This document shows positions 22,892 to 31,405 of a DNA stretch of 64,000 nucleotides, piece after piece. Both the position numbers and the translations under genes were made by a program. How positions within the stretch are numbered: the first letter of the stretch is position 1; each line of letters begins with the position of its first letter. The stretch comes from Lineus longissimus (taxonomy: Eukaryota > Nemertea > Pilidiophora > Heteronemertea > Lineidae). The notes below the pieces were generated by a model. The model was given only the letters and a program-made list of their open reading frames with translations. It did no database searches and was not told where the DNA came from. The stretch covers positions 4,466,001-4,530,000 of the forward strand of contig NC_088316.1 of assembly GCF_910592395.1 (NCBI RefSeq), given 5' to 3'.

Positions 22892-23962
22892 TCAAACAAC
22901 ATGCCCCGCAGACACAATCGGGCCGATTGTGTGCATGCCATCTACGAGGGAAGAAACGTCTCGTAGGTAGAAACGAGAGAATGTGGAGTGATTACTCCAA
23001 CATGCAGCGGAAACGACTTCTTGAAGAGCAACTCCTCGGTAGTTAGCCCAGGAGGTGGCTAGTGCTCTAACTTCGTGCGCTGAGATGTTAGCTAGCGCAC
23101 GAAGATCAGAGGAAGTCTTCAAGGTGTTGTAGGAAAGACGAATAGTCTCCACAATCCACCTTGAAATAGTGGCGGCCGCTATCTCTCGTTTATTTCCCTC
23201 CTTATAGGACAAAAACAAACGCTCTCTCCCCTGGCGGATACCGGGAGGTTTTGTCCTATTTATGTAGAACTTTAGGGCCCTGACGGGACATAAAGTTCTG
23301 TCAGGAAGATCATAAGAGATCGTTCCTGACAGAGAGGGAATAGTAACCGGGGGCCGAGAGGCGGCCGGTCCCTGGTTCTTCGCCAGAAATCCTGGTATAA
23401 AAGCCAGGATAACCTCCCCTCCCTCTCTAAAAGCCAGCTTCTTAAAAGAAAGTGCATGGAGCTCTGATCTCCGTTGGGCGGTAGCCAAGGCTACTAGAAA
23501 GACCGTTTTGAGTGTCAGATATTTCATGGATGAAATAGACATGGGTTCAAAAGGATGCCTCATGAGCACCTTAAGGACAACAGAGAGGTCCCATTTAGGG
23601 GTGTTGTGAACCGGTCTAGGACGCTCTAATAACATTCCTCTGAAAAGAGGGGTTATTTGGTCCTCCCAACGAAGATCCCAGGTGCTTAAAACACGGAGGG
23701 TAGAAGCGATGGCGGACTTGTACCCTTTTATAGCCGTGACAGATAGTTGTCTTTCCGTGAATAATTCAATAAGGAAATCAACTAATCTGTATATAGAGGG
23801 AGAGATCGGATTAACTCCGTTCTCCCTGCACCAGGAAGTGAAGGTAGACCACTTTCCTTGATACACATCAAGGGTAGACCCCCTTTGAGGTGCGGACATG
23901 CGCTTGACAGCGATGTCCGAAAAGCCTCTCTGGTGGAGATGCAACTGGATAAGTTCCAGGCG
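22892..23962 (-). CDS. tyrosine recombinase of the DIRS element
   Basis: The open frame extends from 25804 to 22892 (970 codons from a TTG), but only its last 356 residues look like a domain; the upstream part overlaps the RT gene in another frame. Numbered in the 970-residue frame, the catalytic set of the YR family is present: Arg778 in RRSELHAL, His910 and Arg913 in HEVR, His939 and the nucleophile Tyr946 in NHSTFSRFYLRD. An N-terminal helical DNA-binding part (VYQGKWSTFTSWCRENG) precedes. It should cut and rejoin the circular element with the target through a 3'-phosphotyrosine. The exact start is not set by an ATG; translation probably depends on the overlap with the RT frame. Confidence 0.93.
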   Translation of the reverse strand, partial: RLELIQLHLHQRGFSDIAVKRMSAPQRGSTLDVYQGKWSTFTSWCRENGVNPISPSIYRLVDFLIELFTERQLSVTAIKGYKSAIASTLRVLSTWDLRWEDQITPLFRGMLLERPRPVHNTPKWDLSVVLKVLMRHPFEPMSISSMKYLTLKTVFLVALATAQRRSELHALSFKKLAFREGGEVILAFIPGFLAKNQGPAASRPPVTIPSLSGTISYDLPDRTLCPVRALKFYINRTKPPGIRQGRERLFLSYKEGNKREIAAATISRWIVETIRLSYNTLKTSSDLRALANISAHEVRALATSWANYRGVALQEVVSAACWSNHSTFSRFYLRDVSSLVDGMHTIGPIVSAGHVV

Positions 23963-25944
23963 TGAAACTTGAAAAATCCAGGGTTCTGGTGGTAGCATCT
24001 CCCCAGGGGGTGCCACAGGAGGTGCTTCCAAGTAGGAAGACTCCTGGGGTGATCTATCAGGAGCTCCAGCAAGGCTGGGAACCAGGCCTGATTTGGCCAG
24101 CAAGGTGCGATGAGAGTTATTCTCACCGGATGGCTGGTCAAGATCTTGTTCAGGACTGGTTGGATGAGAGGGAGGGGTGGAAACGCATATGCGTTCAGCC
24201 CGACCCAAGAGGCTGTAAGGCTGTCGACTTCCAGGGCCTCTTCGTCCGGAAGTGGAGAGTAATAGATGGGAAGGCGATTGTTCAGCCTGGTGGCGAACAG
24301 ATCTACCTTCGGAGATTGCCAAAGGCGACAAAGGTCGTCTACAATCTCCTGATGGAGTGTCCACTCTGTCTGAACTAGCTTGTTCTGACGGGACAGGGCG
24401 TCGGCAAGGATGTTGCGATTGCCCGGTATGTGTCTGGCACATATCGATACTCCAAGGTCGGCACAAAGATGGTAAAGCTCCCAAGTTAGCTGGCAAAGAA
24501 TGCCGGACTTTGTGCCTCCCTGTCTCCTGACATATGCTACTACTGTAGAATTGTCGGAGAACAGGGTTACTCTCCGATTCTTCAGGCGAAGGGAAAGAGC
24601 CCTCACGGCAAGAAGGACAGCCTTCATTTCCAATATATTTATTGGAAGAATGGTCTCCTCCCTTGTCCATAGACCTCTTATGGACATGTCCCCGTTGTTC
24701 AGATGTGCTCCCCACCCTAGTAGGGAAGCATCTGTGAACAGGGACACTTCTGGGGGCGGTGGAGCAAGATCTACACCGCTTTGGAGACGAGTCTCCGACT
24801 CCCAGAAGTTCCAGACGTTCTTGAGTAGGTATTGAGGTATCAATACCAACTTGTCTAATGGGTCCCTGTGGGGTTTCCATAGAGACATTAGAAACATCTG
24901 GATGGGACGCATATATAGACGGCCAAGGGGGATTTGGTCTGCTGCCGAATTCAGAAGTCCCAAAAGGCTCAAGCATCGCCTTGCGGGAGCTTGAGTCCTT
25001 CTTCTGAATTCTGCGACGAGATGAAGAATTTTCTTTATCCTGTCTAGGGGGGGCAGCATTTTCCCTATGGCCGTAAGGAACCGAACTCCAACGTAAACGA
25101 AGTCTTGGGATGGTATGAATTCTGACTTTGTTTCGTTGATAATCCAACCTGCGGAAACTACTTTTTGCTTTAGAACCTGAAGTTGTTGCAGTAGTAGTTC
25201 CCGCGATTTGCAACGGAGTAGCCAATCGTCTAGGTAGTGATGGAGCTTGAACCCCATCACGTGAAAGGGAGCGACGAAGGCTGTGACTATCATCGTAAAA
25301 ATTAGGGGTGCCGATGCCAGACCGAACGGCAGGGCCCTGAATTGATACGTCTTTCCTTCGTAATGGAATCGAAGGAAGTGTTGATAGTCTGGATGGATCG
25401 GTACATGTAAGTACGCATCCATTAAATCCATCGATACCGCCCAATCGTTGGGCTGTATCGCCGTTGCTATAGACCTGGTGGTTTCCATCTTGAAATGAGG
25501 AACCTTCAAGAAGGTGTTTAACCTGGAAAGGTCTATGATCAGCCTCCATGTCCCTGCTTTCTTGGGAACCAAGAAAACGTGGCTGTAAAAGCCAGGGGAG
25601 CATGGATCTTGAAGGACCTGGATAGCTTGCTTCTCCAGTAATGTCGCGACCTCTGCTTGGAGGGCAGAGGCCTTGACTGGGTCCTTCGGTGGCTGAACTG
25701 GGGTTGGATATATGGTAGTCGGGGGGGTACGGTTGAAATCTAGTTTCACTCCGTACCTCAACATGTTTGGGACTGGGGACCCCTTTGGGCACCAATCGTC
25801 CCAAATGTCTGCAAATTTTTGCAGACGGCCCCCGACTACCGGAGTCGGCTCCTTTTTGCGTCCGGGAGGAGAAAGGAGGGGGGAGTCACCTCTTCCGGCC
25901 AGCACCCCTTGGGCGAAAGGAGTGCTTAGTCGGACCGGATCCAC
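23782..25944 (-). CDS. DIRS reverse transcriptase / RNase H / MT-like
   Basis: The frame is 720 codons from a GTG; its first ATG is codon 61. RT residues about 90-330 include Asp173 in SMDLMDAYLHVPI and the catalytic YLDD at 237-240. RNase H about 398-520 has Asp405 (FTDAS), Glu439 (NILEMKAV), Asp464 (FSDNST) and Asp515 (ADALSR). Residues about 526-600 (from WTLHQE through VDLFATR) resemble the N6-adenine methyltransferase-like domain reported in DIRS elements, but the expected DPPY/NPPY-type motif reads AFPP (587-590). It overlaps the Gag end by 59 nt and the YR start by about 180 nt. It converts element RNA to DNA. Confidence 0.95.
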   Translation of the reverse strand: MDPVRLSTPFAQGVLAGRGDSPLLSPPGRKKEPTPVVGGRLQKFADIWDDWCPKGSPVPNMLRYGVKLDFNRTPPTTIYPTPVQPPKDPVKASALQAEVATLLEKQAIQVLQDPCSPGFYSHVFLVPKKAGTWRLIIDLSRLNTFLKVPHFKMETTRSIATAIQPNDWAVSMDLMDAYLHVPIHPDYQHFLRFHYEGKTYQFRALPFGLASAPLIFTMIVTAFVAPFHVMGFKLHHYLDDWLLRCKSRELLLQQLQVLKQKVVSAGWIINETKSEFIPSQDFVYVGVRFLTAIGKMLPPLDRIKKILHLVAEFRRRTQAPARRCLSLLGLLNSAADQIPLGRLYMRPIQMFLMSLWKPHRDPLDKLVLIPQYLLKNVWNFWESETRLQSGVDLAPPPPEVSLFTDASLLGWGAHLNNGDMSIRGLWTREETILPINILEMKAVLLAVRALSLRLKNRRVTLFSDNSTVVAYVRRQGGTKSGILCQLTWELYHLCADLGVSICARHIPGNRNILADALSRQNKLVQTEWTLHQEIVDDLCRLWQSPKVDLFATRLNNRLPIYYSPLPDEEALEVDSLTASWVGLNAYAFPPLPLIQPVLNKILTSHPVRITLIAPCWPNQAWFPALLELLIDHPRSLPTWKHLLWHPLGRCYHQNPGFFKFHAWNLSSCISTREAFRTSLSSACPHLKGGLPLMCIKESGLPSLPGAGRTELIRSLPLYTD
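25886..25944 (-). promoter_or_regulatory. Gag/RT overlap, possible +1 frameshift site
   Basis: In Gag sense the last codons read AAG AGG TGA C. RT is in the frame reached by skipping one base (AGG then GAC TCC CCC). RT has no ATG until its codon 61, in PNMLRYG. A +1 shift at the stop, comparable in type to antizyme decoding, would yield a Gag-RT fusion. Reinitiation or non-AUG initiation are alternatives. Confidence 0.35.
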
Positions 25945-28174
25945 CCTGGTTAGAGGAAGTATTTTTCCTCTTTCCAGTCCGGCGACCCTCCGCTTCCCGT
26001 CGGAAGGATCCAGCAGGAGCAGGCTGACTAGGCGGGGTAGGCCTAGGCAGGACCTGCCTGGCGTACGGGATTGAACCCGATGCCTGCTGGGGCCTCTCTA
26101 TCTTTCTAGCGTTAGGTAGAGAGGTCTTGGCCCTCTGTGTCGCAGTGGGGGCATATAATTTGTCCCAATCTTTCTGTGCTTGAGCCGCCTCTTGTACAGA
26201 ATCTGCGAACAGGAAAGAACCGTCCATAGGAGCGGTTCTTAAGGCCCCTTCCAGCTGGAGGGATCTGATGACATTGAGAGAGCCCAGTGCGGCGTCTCTA
26301 CGGAGTAGGACGCTATTTGCTGCGGTCTTGGCGGACAGCGCAATAGCGTGCCTAATCGAATGTGACAAGGATGTCACAAGCGATTTTGTGTCATCAGATA
26401 GTGACTCATTATCTTTTAGGGATCTGGCTAGGGCCAGGTTAGTGTGCTCTGCGTAGGAGAGCACCGCTAACGTGTTTTTGGCCAGACCCTCTTGTGCTCT
26501 AAGGTCTCGGTAAGCCGAGGAGGAGGTCACCCTAGGCACGAGTTGGTCCAGCTGTACATCGTCCTTTAATATGGAAGTCGATGCTGCAGCTGGACAGCCG
26601 GCCGAGCTGACTCGATAATAGTCAGCGCGGTACTGCCTAACGGGAGGAAGTTGTGCCGTGAACAACTTCCCCGGTTTACACCAAGCTTCCGGTCCGACTG
26701 CCGGAAGGACAGGGATGGAAGTACGTTGGTGGGCGCCTTGTGAGTCTCTGATTGTACGCTCCAAAAGTTCAGAGACTGCTAACACCGACGGGGAGGGAGG
26801 AAGGAATTCAAGTGCCCGAGTGGAGCCTTGAGAAACCTGTGGATTGGGATCCACTTCCTGTCCCCAGAGTGAAAAGGTCGGTGTTGACAAGGCTGGCAGT
26901 TCCGGCGGGGTAGGGCACAGATCCTGCGGGAGGTACGCTCTGATCAAGGATCTGAGTGTCCTCATATCCGACAGGATACTGGCCTCCTCTGGTGACAGCT
27001 CCTCCTGATTGGGGGAGCGGTAGCCTGGCTGAGAACTCTCGTTCTCAGAAAATTCCTCTAAAATAGAGGAGTCGGATGGTGGGTATCCGATGGGACCAGG
27101 CGCACCAGAGGAACCGGAACCCTGCTCCAGATGGCTGAGTCTATCAGAAAGACCTGCTACCATCTGGATGAGCTGGGACAGTTGCTGTCCCGACTCGGGT
27201 TCCGGACCCGACGTGCGGCTTCTCTCAACGACGGGCGGTTGAGGCGAGGGTGAGCGCATAAGCGAACCCTGGAAGCCGTATGTGCGGGCGAATGGGTCTT
27301 CCGGAAGCGGAAGTTGCCCATATTCTGAACCAGAGTTCAGATGTCCTCTCTGCGTAGCTCGTTCCATGGGAACGACGCCTCTGCTACGAGGAGGGGGTGG
27401 CACTTCCGGTTGGTTCCACCCAAGAGGTTGGCCAACGTAGGAAGGTGCCTGCATTTCCGGTAGGACGAAGTCCGAAACCGGAAATGCCCGTAACTCCTTC
27501 GCCGGTATGGAGCTACCGGAAGCCCTTTTAGAAGGAGGTACGGAGGGCGGAAACGCTGTTACCGAAGACGCATGGCGTTTCGGAGGTGGCGTTATAAGGT
27601 CCGGCCCTACTCTACTGTGTCCGTGAGGACTGGGGTTATTTCGCAGTAAAGACTGAGAAAAACCCCCAGTAGAGTCTTCGGTTACTGAAAAACGGGAACC
27701 CGCGTCAGTAACCGGAACTGCAATCGGCGGACCGGAAGCAGGGTGCTCCCGCGGGTACAAAGGGCTTGTACTCGGGGGAGCGGACGACAGGGGAACCGGA
27801 AGGTTCCCTGAGGTCCGGGGTATATTAAACCCTTGGAGACTTATTGGATGTAAGTCTCCCTTGGGACCACATACATTAATAATGTCAGATCCCGCATCCT
27901 TCGCAGCCGCGGCCGGAACCGGAACTCGGCTGACGGAAGGGGTGGTGGCGGGAGGTTTGCTAGACCTCCGGGTTATATGCCCGGAAACGGAACCGGAAGA
28001 GGGTTTAGGCGTCTTCGCGGCCCGTTTCCCGCCACCAGACGCATTCCTTTGTGGTGAGACAAAGGATGCCGTCGGAGGGGTACGCCATATAAAAAATGGT
28101 ACCAATGACAATAAAAACACTGGGAACCCCAAGTAGGCCAGAAAGGACGCAATAATTAATGGAAAGGAAAACAT
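25886..28174 (-). CDS. Gag-like protein of the DIRS element
   Basis: 762 residues from ATG at 28174. The first about 30 residues are hydrophobic (FPLIIASFLAYLGFPVFLL), followed by a long Pro/Ser/Gly-rich, probably disordered region (40-480). A more conserved block at about 500-672 contains NSVLLRRDAALGSLNVIRSL and LEGALRTAP, the pattern I associate with DIRS ORF1 proteins. The tail is very basic (GKRKNTSSN, RPRGAGRKR), suitable for nucleic-acid binding. No CCHC zinc knuckle is seen. Expected role: assembly with element RNA. It ends in TGA inside the RT overlap; the YR frame is the same as this frame. Confidence 0.88.
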   Translation of the reverse strand: MFSFPLIIASFLAYLGFPVFLLSLVPFFIWRTPPTASFVSPQRNASGGGKRAAKTPKPSSGSVSGHITRRSSKPPATTPSVSRVPVPAAAAKDAGSDIINVCGPKGDLHPISLQGFNIPRTSGNLPVPLSSAPPSTSPLYPREHPASGPPIAVPVTDAGSRFSVTEDSTGGFSQSLLRNNPSPHGHSRVGPDLITPPPKRHASSVTAFPPSVPPSKRASGSSIPAKELRAFPVSDFVLPEMQAPSYVGQPLGWNQPEVPPPPRSRGVVPMERATQRGHLNSGSEYGQLPLPEDPFARTYGFQGSLMRSPSPQPPVVERSRTSGPEPESGQQLSQLIQMVAGLSDRLSHLEQGSGSSGAPGPIGYPPSDSSILEEFSENESSQPGYRSPNQEELSPEEASILSDMRTLRSLIRAYLPQDLCPTPPELPALSTPTFSLWGQEVDPNPQVSQGSTRALEFLPPSPSVLAVSELLERTIRDSQGAHQRTSIPVLPAVGPEAWCKPGKLFTAQLPPVRQYRADYYRVSSAGCPAAASTSILKDDVQLDQLVPRVTSSSAYRDLRAQEGLAKNTLAVLSYAEHTNLALARSLKDNESLSDDTKSLVTSLSHSIRHAIALSAKTAANSVLLRRDAALGSLNVIRSLQLEGALRTAPMDGSFLFADSVQEAAQAQKDWDKLYAPTATQRAKTSLPNARKIERPQQASGSIPYARQVLPRPTPPSQPAPAGSFRREAEGRRTGKRKNTSSNQGGSGPTKHSFRPRGAGRKR
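27113..27992. promoter_or_regulatory. cluster of ten ACCGGAA/TTCCGGT motifs in gag
   Basis: About 880 bp of the 5' half of gag hold ten exact ACCGGAA or TTCCGGT heptamers, plus near matches such as CTTCCGGAAG. They fall in more than one codon register (Ser-Gly and Pro-Val readings) and in both orientations (also Pro-Glu), so protein sequence alone does not explain them. ACCGGAA(G) is the core of ETS-family binding sites, so an internal enhancer or promoter is plausible; an RNA packaging signal is another option. Confidence 0.5.
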
Positions 28175-28469
28175 GCCTACTTGAATTAAACACTATTGCA
28201 ATCGATCTGAGTCTTGTTTATTACAATAGAGTGGAGAATAGCCTACTTAACTCTACCCTACCAAGATCAAAATAATGGAGCCGGGTCGACTAAGCTAGCT
28301 AAGAAAATGTCTATAATTAAATAGACTGGACAATACTAATGCCAAGATTAGTTTGGCGGTCTACTCCGTAGGTGAATGAACCCAAAAATCGTCTAGACTT
28401 GGCTGGTTGGATTTGGTTTTAAATCGAATTCACGGCAGCTTTGAAAAAACGATGTGCTTCGTAGAAGCA
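28175..28469 (-). other. DIRS 5' leader
   Basis: Lies between the 5' ITR and the Gag ATG. The sense strand repeats AAGTAGGC near 28180 and 28240. No ORF; transcription probably starts in or near the ITR, but no TATA box or initiator can be assigned. Confidence 0.6.
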
Positions 28470-28641
28470 CAAGAGTAAAGACTGAATATGGCGGCATGAG
28501 ATCGGCGCGATCTCGCGGGATCGGTCAGGGCGCCGCCTGGCGGCCGAGCTGTTAACTCAGTTCTCCCTTTAGAAAATTAAAGGGATACTCTTGTGTTTGA
28601 GCCCAAATGGAGTAACATGCAAAAGTGTTCCATAGGTAAGT
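28470..28641. repeat. DIRS inverted terminal repeat, 5' copy
   Basis: Reverse complement of 22145-22316 over 172 bp. The 17 bases beyond it (28642-28658, TTGAATGACACAAAATG) are the right outer extension found in inverse form in the ICR. Confidence 0.93.
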
Positions 28642-28658
28642 TTGAATGACACAAAATG

Positions 28659-28770
28659 TGGTGACTGAGTCGACTTTCCGGGCAAAAGTGCCAACTTAGT
28701 CGACTCTTAAGACAATTATAGCAACTACACTGACTCTTTCGGCAATTGTGGCAACGGAGGTAGTTTTAGT
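28659..28770. repeat. minisatellite, right of the DIRS insertion
   Basis: Resumes with TGGTGACTGAGTCGACTTT, completing the unit cut at 22100, then about three diverged units on the theme GGCAAWWGTGSCAAC then WAGTCGACTCTT, of about 29-31 bp. Confidence 0.7.
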
Positions 28771-30049
28771 GTTTTCTGTGTGGAATTATACAAGAGTGGA
28801 TCTGTACCAAAATTTTCAAATTCAATTACAAATTTTTAATAAATGGCAACAGTGCTACAGTTTGTATAATTAACTTTTTTGCCTGGATCTGATCCAAATG
28901 GAAAAATCTCCAAGGAACATGTCATGCACTTAGATTGGATTAACTAAACTCGACTGGCAACAGGAGATACGCAACACTACTGAAAACTATCTTGATGGTT
29001 ACAAAAACATCCAGATATAATTTCCATTGGGTGGATTTTCTGGATAGTTTTGTTGAATTCAGCTGGTTAATTAGAAGTAAATCGTGAGAGCGACATTTCT
29101 ATGATCTTGAATAGAAAGTTTTCTCAGAAGAAAACTTAGATTCTGCATTTTTTTCCTTCAAGCATTGTACTTTAAAAAAGAGCACTAAGACCATCCCAAT
29201 TTGTAATTCTAATATACAGTGGAACCTCCCTTAGCTCTCTATCAAGGACGCAAGTTTTGGTCACACATTGGTTGTTTCCACCCAATTTACCTCTGTAATC
29301 AAAACAAGTCTTTATTAAAGACACAGCACTTGTCAGTTTTAAGGGTGTCCGTAATAGAGATGTTCTTGTGTATGTGTACTCTCAGCTTATTTGTACCGTT
29401 TTTTTTCCAATTTTCTTTAAGAACTTAAAAACAACACATTTGCCTTTTTCTCTTGGTGATAGGGGCAACAAAACAACTGACTAATGGGATTAGCCTTTAA
29501 AATTCCCACATCACATCGGCTATGATGTCGACGATCAACAGAGGCTGCCCATAACTTGTCGAGGTTCTGCCAGGGCAAGAGGCAAAAGAGACGAAATCCT
29601 ACCTGAATTTTTCAACAATCGAGAAGAAAGTGATTTTACCTACAAAGAAAAAAAAATTAAAATTTAGTTCAGGAACATTGCTTAAGACACTATAAACAGT
29701 GCTCCATTGCAACCAAGGTCTTATATATTATTGCATAAAAACAAAGGCACCAAATTGGATGGTGGTGATATTAGATTAAACATTCACAACAACGGCTCAA
29801 TAGAGCTACAACTGTGCTCAGTGCAAGTTTTTTTTACTGCATCCGCTCTTCCGAGACTTAACAATGGCCATGTACTGCCACCTAGTTAACAATCATGGAA
29901 CTACAGACTATTGATTTCGATCAGCATTGCATTGGATATTGGTTCTAGCGTTAGCTGTAGATAGGACATTGCTAGAGTTTATGCCAAGACGGAGAGAACA
30001 TTTAACAACATTGTAGGACTCCAGAATGTTTTCCCAAAAAATAATGTAT
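28771..30049. other. non-coding stretch
   Basis: Near 28815-28845 the words TTTTCAAATTCAATTACAAA resemble one end of the main TTAA MITE and may be a remnant. Otherwise short ORFs only. Confidence 0.4.
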
Positions 30050-30205
30050 GGTTGAACCACTCAGTTCTGCATTCACCAGGGAACAAACCCCCAACCTCAA
30101 AATTGGTATTCACTTGAGCATGTTGTAGGAGTTGTTCTTGCTTTAGGATTCCAAGTTCTGGGCAAAATGGTGGGGCCCATGGTCAACCCTTTGCGTGGTT
30201 AAAAG
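30050..30205. mobile_element. decayed copy of the foldback MITE
   Basis: The right part (AAAATTGGTATTCACTTGAG, TTGCTTTAGGATTCCAAGTT, AATGGTGGGGCCCATGGTCA) aligns with the right arm of 21471-21702. The left arm is too diverged to delimit. Confidence 0.5.
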
Positions 30206-30496
30206 GCTGCTTTAGGGAAAGGCTAAGGTGTATAGAAGATTTCTTTGCCCTGCCTAAAGAGACACCCGGCTCAGGTGGCGAAGTTTGTGGTTGTTGTTGT
30301 TATCGTCAAATGATTCGTCAAGTAATAAATTTAATTGCAGTTATTATCAATCTAAGTTATATCGATTTAAGTGTATTAGAAGAGACGTTGCAGGACCGAG
30401 GAAAGACAGGGATGTATTTTAGTTAGGGTTTAGAGTTGTAATCGGGTATGGGTTAGGGCTAGTCAATGTTTCACCACATGTATTCTGGTGCTTTTA
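30206..30496. other. short non-coding spacer
   Basis: No gene or repeat assigned. Confidence 0.4.
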
Positions 30497-30842
30497 GGGC
30501 CCTGTTGTTCAAAAGCACAAAAGTCATGTCATCCCTAACGGTTACGTTAAATATCCTTAAGGACGTTATCACTTTCAGTTAAACCCGTTAACATTTTCAC
30601 GTTAAGACTTAACGACGCCATTAATGCTAACGTGGTTTTGAACAACTGAGCCCAGGGCCCGGCTGTTCAAAAGCAGAAAAGTTACGTTAACCCTAACGGT
30701 TACGTTAACTATCCTTAAGGACGTTATCTCTTTCAGTTAAACCCATTACTTGTTCATGTTAAGTCTTAACGGCGCTGTTAAAGCTAACGTGGTTTTGAAC
30801 AACTCAGCCCAGGGCCCGGTTGTTCAAAAGCCCAACTCAGCC
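30497..30842. mobile_element. two tandem MITEs sharing a GGGCCC end
   Basis: Two units of about 158 bp lie head to tail. Each begins GGGCCC(T/G)GYTGTTCAAAAGC and ends TTTTGAACAACTSAGCCCA, so the end of the first abuts the start of the second. A third, truncated end follows at 30813-30842. Inside are CCTAACGGTTACGTTAA and TTAAGGACGTTATC words with local symmetry. No coding capacity. Confidence 0.75.
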
Positions 30843-31158
30843 CCGATGTGTTAAAATGGTAGTATGATTGAAGGGTTCATGTATGCAGTGAAGACAAGAT
30901 ATATTGTTTGCACAGTTTTAACGATATATCAAGTTTATATTCATCATGTTTATACTAGGTTTGAAGGTAATTACTCTTGGCCACAAAATGACTGCCTGAT
31001 ATACTGGGATTGATTAAGGATTACCAGGAGCTGGGATGCATTGATTACTAGTAAGAGGGTAAAACCCATCAATTGACCAATGTTGGACATTAGTCCAATA
31101 ATTGATGGGTTTTTAACATACAAAACTGCAATATATATGTGGCTACGCTGACACAGCT
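30843..31158. other. spacer with a hairpin
   Basis: Non-coding; includes the inverted repeat at 31061-31114. Confidence 0.4.
31061..31114. repeat. 14-bp inverted repeat hairpin
   Basis: AAAACCCATCAATT at the left pairs perfectly with AATTGATGGGTTTT at the right, enclosing about 26 bases that contain a further TTGGAC/GTCCAA pair. It could fold as a nested hairpin. No other copy in the window. Confidence 0.6.
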
Positions 31159-31405
31159 TTAAAGGGGGATGCTGTTTGTATTTAAATGTGGGTCAGAAAA
31201 ATAGATGCACTCAAACACAATGCAGCAGTGCAGTTATTGTATCCTGCATGCATCTTAAAACTTGGTGTGTGTAGTGTTTGTATATCTATCTACGTGTGCA
31301 CAACAGTAATGTTGAAATTTATACTCAGTAAGTATTTAAACAAGGTTGGAACTTTTCAAATTTAATTACAAATTTCAAATTTCAACGGACGGCGTAGGCC
31401 TTTAA
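31159..31405 (-). mobile_element. main TTAA MITE, both TTAA ends kept
   Basis: 247 bp from TTAAAGGGGGATGCTG to GGCGTAGGCCTTTAA. It carries GTGCAGTTATTGTATCCTGC, TTGTATATCTATCTA and CAAATTTAATTACAAATTTC, the inverse order of 31660-31895. One of the best-preserved copies for defining both ends. Confidence 0.75.

Larger units (their letters stand above)
22101..28658 (-). mobile_element. DIRS-type YR retrotransposon, apparently intact
   Basis: A 6.56-kb element whose genes read on the minus strand. Diagnostic features are 172-bp inverted terminal repeats (22145-22316 and 28470-28641), outer extensions (22101-22144, 28642-28658), an internal complementary region (22364-22461) complementary to both outer ends, and ORFs for a Gag-like protein, RT/RNase H with a methyltransferase-like domain, and a tyrosine recombinase. 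DIRS elements use a YR instead of a DDE integrase and make no target-site duplication; the flanks here fit that. No ORF is broken and the ITRs differ at one base, which suggests recent insertion. Compare Ngaro and Viper elements, which have split direct repeats instead. Confidence 0.95.

Noticed and set aside
23962-26074. Plus-strand ORFs of up to 138 codons within the DIRS region
   Set aside because: They are antisense shadows of the RT, YR and Gag genes; no domain or start context supports them.
22101-28658. LTR retrotransposon or endogenous retrovirus
   Set aside because: Terminal repeats are inverted, not direct, there is no protease or DDE integrase, and a tyrosine recombinase and ICR are present, which define DIRS.
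30420-30460. Telomere-like TTAGGG words
   Set aside because: GTTAGGG occurs about twice (30423, 30452) but is not in tandem; ordinary AT/G-rich sequence explains it.
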